Below, piece by piece: positions 59,200 through 64,000 of a DNA stretch of 64,000 nucleotides. The DNA lies in the NCBI GenBank assembly GCA_006176705.1, contig QRFJ01000021.1, forward strand, positions 2,376,208-2,440,207. Direction: 5' to 3'. The translations under genes and the position numbers were made by a program. This DNA is from Cocos nucifera (Eukaryota; Streptophyta; Magnoliopsida; Arecales; Arecaceae). Position 1 is the stretch's first letter; each line of letters starts with the position of its first letter. Below the pieces are notes generated by a model. It did no database searches, was not told the DNA's origin, and was given only the letters and a program-made list of their open reading frames with translations.

Positions 59200-60310
59200 G
59201 TCTCGAACGTGGTCCTCATCAAAAAGGCAAACAATAAGTGGAGGATGTGTATAAACTTCAAAAAGACTGAACAAGGCTTATCCAAAAGTCAGCTACTCTC
59301 TATCCAGGATTGATCAACTGGTAGACGCAACCTCAGGCCATAAGCTTCTCATCTTAATGGATGCCTTCTTCGATTATAACCAGATAATGATGGTGCCAGA
59401 GGACGAGGAGAAAATTGCTTTTGTTACTGACCGTGGTTTTTATTATTATAGGATTATGCCATTTGGACTCAAGAATGCAGGAGCAACGTATCAGTGCTTG
59501 GTCAACAAGATCTTCAAGGGAGCAGATCGACCGCAATATGGAGGTGTACATGGATGACATGCTCGTCAAAAATTGAGCTTCTATAAACCACCTTGCCGAC
59601 CTCGAAGAGACCTTCAATGCACTTAGGAAGCACAAGATGAAGCTTAACCCGACCAAGTACATCTTTGGTGTGACCTCAGAGAAGTTTCTGGGGTTTATGG
59701 TGTCAAGACATGGGATTGAAGCAAATTCAGAGAAAAAATCTGAGCTATTTAGGAGATGACTACTTCAAAAATAATCAAAAAAGTTCAGCACCTAACTGAA
59801 AAAGATGGCATCCCTGAATCGCTTCGTCTCTAGATCGGTTGAGCGATGATGCATGCCCTTCTTCCAAATTCTTAGACAATCAAAGAACTTTCTGCTGGAC
59901 GATGGGGTGCCAATGGGCATTTGAGGAGCTTAAAAACTATCTTGACTTACCCCCACTACTGGCAAAGTTCGAACCCGAAGAAGAATTATTTCTGTACCTA
60001 GCAGTCTCTTCGACGGCCTTGGCAGTAGTCTTGATCAAGGAGGAAGTGAAGATGCAGCGATCGATCTACTACGTAAGTTGGATCCTGAGGGATGCAGAGA
60101 TCAGATACTCTAAGCTAGAAAAATTAACTTACTCTCTTCTAATTGCTACCAGGAGACTCCGACCTTACTTTTAGGGGCACACCATAACGGTCCTTATGGA
60201 TCAACCAATAAAAGCAGTCCTTTATCGAACGGATGCTTCCGAGAGAATTGCAAAATGGGCAATCGAGCTCACAAAATTTGACATCAACTATCGCCCCGGC
60301 CATCGATCAA
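59200..60310 (+). pseudogene. Gypsy RT core and first RNase H
   Basis: Read across frame shifts: VVLIKKANNKWRMCINF, then MDAFFDYNQIMM, FVTDRGFYYYRIMPFGLKNAGATYQ (59357-59510), and the catalytic VYMDDMLVK at about 59547-59573. RNase H follows at 59839-60174, with LYLAVSSTALAVVLIKEE, IYYVSWILRDAEIRYSKLEK and LLIATRRLRPYF, then a stop and WAIELTKFDINYRPG near 60257-60300. Stops at 59197, 59308, 59567 and 60172 and several shifts make it non-functional. Confidence 0.85.
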
Positions 60311-60320
60311 AGCCCAGATA

Positions 60321-60906
60321 TTGATAGATTTTATAGTAAAATATACCATTTCAGATGATGCCGAGCTTGAACAGAACGAAATTGATGCTCTGTTGTCGCA
60401 ATCGAGTCTCTCCGAAGAGAGTGCCAATCTTTTCAAAGATTTTTTAGCCCTGTACATGGATGATTCATCCAACTCCGCTGGAGCAGGTGTGGGGTTAATC
60501 TTAGTTAATCTCGAGGGAGTCATCATTGAGTACGCGCTATGCTTCAAATTTTCTACAACTAATAATGGGACTGAATATGAAGCACTGATTGTCAGATTAA
60601 AATTAGCAAGAGAGTTAAAAATAGATCGACTTCAAGTCTACGGTGATTCTTAATTAATGGTCGGCTAAGTTAGTGACAACTATGAAGCATGGGAGAAAAG
60701 TATGATGAAATACCTCGAAAAAATAAAGGATTTGACTCCGACCTTCGAAGTTTTGGCATTTGACAGATGATGAAATACCTTGAGAAAGTAAAGGATTTGA
60801 CTCCGACCTTCGGCAGTTTTGACATTCGACAGATTCCAAGGATAGAAAATATAAGAGCCGACCTTCTCTCTAAATTGGTCACTTCAGCCCCAGTCGAACT
60901 ATCCAA
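60321..60906 (+). pseudogene. Second RNase H of Tat type, with internal 65-bp duplication
   Basis: The open block 60321-60653 contains LYMDDSSNSAGAGVGLILVN, TTNNGTEYEALIVRLKLAREL and LQVYGDS, giving the Asp, Glu and Asp of a second RNase H, followed by a stop. At 60702-60832 a 65-bp segment (ATGAAATACCT, GGATTTGACTCCGACCTTCG, TTTTG, ATT, GACAGAT) is present twice in tandem, which breaks the frame. A second RNase H between the first one and integrase is the hallmark of the Tat lineage. Confidence 0.8.
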
Positions 60907-60999
60907 AGAAGTATTTTTAAGACTCTAAAATGCTCAAGCTTAGAGGAATCATAGTTCGTTATGCAGACGGAGCTCGAGCCGAGCTGGATTAACCCGTTA

Positions 61000-62110
61000 G
61001 CTATCTATTTCAAAGAGGAAGTTCTTCCTCATGATTCGAAAGAAGCTTGAAAACTCAGAAATCAAGTCTCTCAATACATTTTATATGAAGGCAAGTTGTA
61101 TAAGAAGTCATATTCGCTACCGCTACTGAGATGTCTTGGACCTTCAGAACCCGACTCCACATTATGAAAAGTGCATGAGAGAATTTATGAAAGTCATGCA
61201 GGAGCTAAATCCCTATCACAAAAACTACTTCGATAAGAGTACTATTGGTCGACCTTGTACCACGACTCTATGGAGTATGTCAAGAAATATGACCGCTGTC
61301 AGAAGAATGCAAACATACAAAGACAACCGACCTTCGAGCTTACTCCACTAAGCGCACCTTGGCCATTTGCACAGTGAAAAATGGATATACTTGGCCCTTT
61401 TTCGATGGTATCTGGACAACGAAAGTTTCTCTTGATCACGATCGACTTCTTCACCAAATGGATCAAAACTGAACCACTAGCAAAAATTATCGAGATCAAA
61501 GTACAAAACTTCATCTAGAAGTCAATCATTTATCGGTTTGGTCTATCTTGAACTCTTATAATAGATAACGGACAATAGTTTGCTGGGATGAGGTTCGTCG
61601 AGTTCTGCAAAGATTTAAATATCTTCCATCCCTTCACATCAGTAGCTCATCTACAGACAAATAGAAAAGCTGAAGTGATTAATTGGATCCTGCTGCAAGA
61701 TATCAAGACAAGGCTCGATAGGACAAGGAGGGCCTGGGTGGATGAACTTTACCACATCCTCTAGACGTACCAAACTATAAAAAAGCTACTGACTGAAAAA
61801 ACATCATTCGCCTTGGCCTTTGGAATGGAGATAGTCATAACAATTGAGCTTAAATTTCCATCAGTATGGATCGTGGTCTTCAATGAGCAACATAACGCAT
61901 TGGACCTCAGAGTCAACCTCGATCTGTTGGAAGAAAAATGATACTTTGGCAAGTCGCCATCTCTCAGCCTTAGAGCCAGAAAAAGCTTACCCCAAATTAG
62001 GAAGGGCTGTATGAAGTGGTGAAGGTCGTCCGGTCCAAAACTTATCGTTTGAAGGAGCTCGAAGGAACAACGCTCCCACGATCTTAGAACTCAGAAAATC
62101 TGAGGATGTA
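61000..62110 (+). pseudogene. Gypsy integrase remnant
   Basis: Decayed integrase: YILYEGKLYKKS and an HxxH-type zinc region (about 61075-61200), a CxxC block with KKYDRCQKNANIQRQP (61278-61330), MDILGPF (first catalytic Asp, 61381), LITIDFFTKWIKTEPL, then IIDNGQ (second Asp, 61563-61580), VAHLQTNRKAEV and the C-terminal QHNALDLRVNLDLLEE. Many stops and frame changes. Confidence 0.82.
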
Positions 62111-62224
62111 CTATCAGTAATTTTTCTTCAATAAAACTTCTCCATTTTAATATTATTATTTCTTGGTGCAAAAACTATGTGATGATAAAAAAGAAGCAAC
62201 CAATAGTGATCATATTAGAAACAG

Positions 62225-62760
62225 AAGGAGAACCTCATCCTAACATGAGCAAAGTTGAAGGTTTCGTTAATTTTAGTCGAGATGAGGGGAGAGGCCCTGA
62301 CAATGACCCTTATGTGTCCCTATAGCCTATTAGGAATAGAAGAAGAATCTCATCCTAACGTGAGTAAAGTCAAAGGCCTCGTTTATTTTAGATGAGATGA
62401 GAGGAGGCTCTGACAATGGTTCTTATGTACCCCTTCAATCCATTAAAAATAGGAGGAGAACCTCATCCTAACGTGAGCAAAGTTGAAGGCCTCATTCATT
62501 TTAGACAAGATGAGGAAAGAGGCTCTGATAATGGTCCTAATATGCCTCTACAGCTCGTTAGAAATAGGAGAAGAACCTCATCCTAACATGAGTAAAGTCG
62601 AAGGCCTCATTCATTTTAGATGGGATGAGGGGAGTGGTCCTGACAATGGCCTTATGTATCCCTATAGTCCGTTAGAAATAGGAAGAGAATCTCATCCTAA
62701 TGTGAGCAAAGTAAAAGATTTCATTCATTTTAGACGAGATGAGAGGAGGGATCCTTCAAC
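62225..62760. repeat. Five-copy tandem array, 113-115 bp units, after pol
   Basis: Units begin (A)ACCTCATCCTAAC at 62231, 62346, 62459, 62574 and 62688. Each holds GAGCAAAGTTGAAGG, TTTTAGACGAGATGAGG, CCTGACAATGG and a GTTAGAAATAGGAG end. Copies differ by substitutions and small indels. The open frame at 62483-62815 is a shadow of the array. Tandem arrays in the untranslated part after pol are a known habit of Tat-type elements. Confidence 0.93.
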
Positions 62761-62809
62761 CTCAACTGAAGATAAGATCTCTCCCGAGTTTCAACTTCAA
62801 CGTCAACAG

Positions 62810-64000
62810 TATTAGATATATGTGCCTTAGAAGCTAAAATTGGCTGACACTTGTAATACACTTTTAGGAGCAAAATTATAATTTTGACTATAATCAATAA
62901 AATAAGTTATTTTCTATCACATTGTGTATTTAGTGTCTGTGATACATCCTTTGAGTTAATGGTAATGATAATTCATATTTTCAAGAGTTGAAAATTTAAG
63001 ACATGAATAATCATTATTAACTCATAAAATGCTTCCGACCATAGGATCATCACGAGGATGGTGATTGATCCGGAAGGTTGGTGTACAATCACTTCTCTTT
63101 AGTAGATGAGTCTTGAGTCTACGGTGTGGAGACACCGGAGCGAGAGTATAGGTACTCGTTAGAGAACGAGGGCACTGAGCGTGACCACCTCGAGTAGTCA
63201 TTAGGAAGTCTACCTTCTCGTCAATGACTGACTCGATGCTGCAGTAGTGTGTCTGGTTCTTTGACCTGAGGTGCATCGCAGTTCACCTTGAGGGTGTTAT
63301 AGTTTGACTACACCATTACTCGGTCTCCTAGCCATATGGAACCCTGAGGTGTATGTTGGCTATAGCATGTTCATTGTAGGAACTGGATTGCATCAAGATG
63401 GAATCTATCTACCTCGGTGGTAGAGGAGCAGCCCTATGATGATCATGAGAATCAAGTCCAGAAGCCCATGGCCATGGTAGAGTGAAATAATAGAAAGAGT
63501 TTCTATTTAGGTTTTCACATCGGACTTGAATCGAATGATTACATCATATGACAGAAACTAGGGTTTGACGAGTTTACCTTAACCCTAATCTGATCGGGGC
63601 TCAAGATAGAAGAACTTAATCACACAGGTAGCTGCACCAAGAGGTTCGCATTCAACTCTGATGGGTTGCCTAGGTGTCACTGGTGGATTTTGGGAGCAAT
63701 TAGAATGATTTAGATGATCGATCATTCTAGCTGTTCGAATCAGAAGAGTTCTGATCCATCGAAAGGAGTTTCGATGATGTCGATGATAGAGATCATGACA
63801 TATCCCATTACCATACAGAACTGAACCTAACTGGATCACACAAATAAAGGGTTTGAATCTGGTGATCATCAATTGAACTGATCCAGTTCAATTGATCTGA
63901 ATGAGATTCAATTAGGTTCAAAAAAATCGTGCTAGCACTCGATTGAACCTAACGTTCTTCTTTTACTATCATAAATAGTTGTCCTGACTGAGCCAAAGGA
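62810..64000. mobile_element. Start of another LTR element, truncated by the window end
   Basis: From 62810 the sequence changes from gypsy array remnants to TATTAGATATATGTGCC, a likely TG-start LTR with a decayed second base. The next 1.2 kb has no coding sequence; it is mixed AT-rich and then evenly composed, like a long Copia LTR. The other LTR, primer site and genes would lie beyond the window, so class and orientation are inferred only. Confidence 0.5.

Larger units (their letters stand above)
55419..62809 (+). mobile_element. Ty3/gypsy element, Tat type, 3' end cut by another LTR element
   Basis: The LTR (55419-56872) ends TCTGCATCAACA and is followed by a primer-site-like GATTGACGCTAGAAGG. 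Then come decayed gag, an aspartic protease, RT, a gypsy-type RNase H, a second RNase H and integrase, in gypsy order (integrase last) on the plus strand. The second RNase H domain is the mark of the Tat lineage (Tat/Ogre/Retand). A tandem array follows pol. No 3' LTR is seen before the next element begins at 62810. It belongs to the same family as the gypsy pieces at 1-859, 11291-12850 and the solo LTR at 25262. Confidence 0.9.

Noticed and set aside
62483..62815. 110-codon open frame with repeated HPNVSKV segments
   Set aside because: It is a shadow of the 114-bp tandem array after gypsy pol; the period is not kept in frame and unit differences are not codon-like.

Overview
This window looks like nuclear DNA from a flowering plant. 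The genes have introns with GT..AG borders, intergenic DNA is AT-rich, and there are nested LTR retrotransposons, small DNA transposons and plant-specific gene families (SABATH methyltransferase, P450 of the CYP85 clan, DUF4408/DUF761 protein). The GC-rich intronless gene near 28.5 kb and the style of the repeats suggest a monocot, perhaps a palm, but that is an inference and the species cannot be fixed from the sequence alone. No rRNA, tRNA, CRISPR array or bacterial-type operon was seen.

Region 1 (1-26.9 kb) is almost entirely mobile DNA. A decayed minus-strand Ty3/gypsy element (gag at 1-775, LTR from 11441) is split by a complete but coding-dead Copia element (860-11285) with 2.4-2.5 kb LTRs and a perfect 5-bp target duplication. 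Two hAT-like elements follow (12249-12767 and 13031-15875), then a Tourist-like MITE (16756 to about 17233), a 71-bp perfect tandem duplication, a plus-strand LINE remnant with reverse transcriptase and RNase H (about 19640-22070), and a minus-strand Copia remnant (22195 to about 26870). A gypsy solo LTR (25262-26218) sits inside the integrase of that last Copia.

Region 2 (27-54 kb) is the gene island. It holds an intronless DUF4408/DUF761 membrane protein gene (28543-29160, plus), a ten-exon P450 gene best read as CYP722 (42535 down to 35302, minus), and a four-exon SABATH carboxyl methyltransferase gene very like jasmonate O-methyltransferase, JMT (53108 down to 46132, minus). I rebuilt both spliced reading frames exon by exon. 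They are open throughout, with consensus GT..AG splice sites, and give 504 and 379 residues. A lone SABATH C-terminal remnant lies between them at about 44.93 kb on the other strand. Intron 2 of the methyltransferase gene is 5.4 kb and holds a 1.16-kb tandem duplication; one copy later received the same Tourist-like MITE family seen at 16.7 kb, so the other copy is an intact empty site.

Region 3 (55.4-64 kb) is a plus-strand Ty3/gypsy element of the Tat type (two RNase H domains) with an LTR swollen by about 45-bp repeats and a five-copy, roughly 114-bp array after pol. Its 3' end is cut by the start of another LTR element (from 62810) that runs out of the window.

The most interesting biology is the same-strand JMT-like / CYP722-like pair. 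From memory, Arabidopsis JMT (At1g19640) and CYP722A1 (At1g19630) are also immediate neighbours, so this may be an old conserved pair joining a carboxyl methyltransferase to a P450 of the strigolactone-related CYP722 family.
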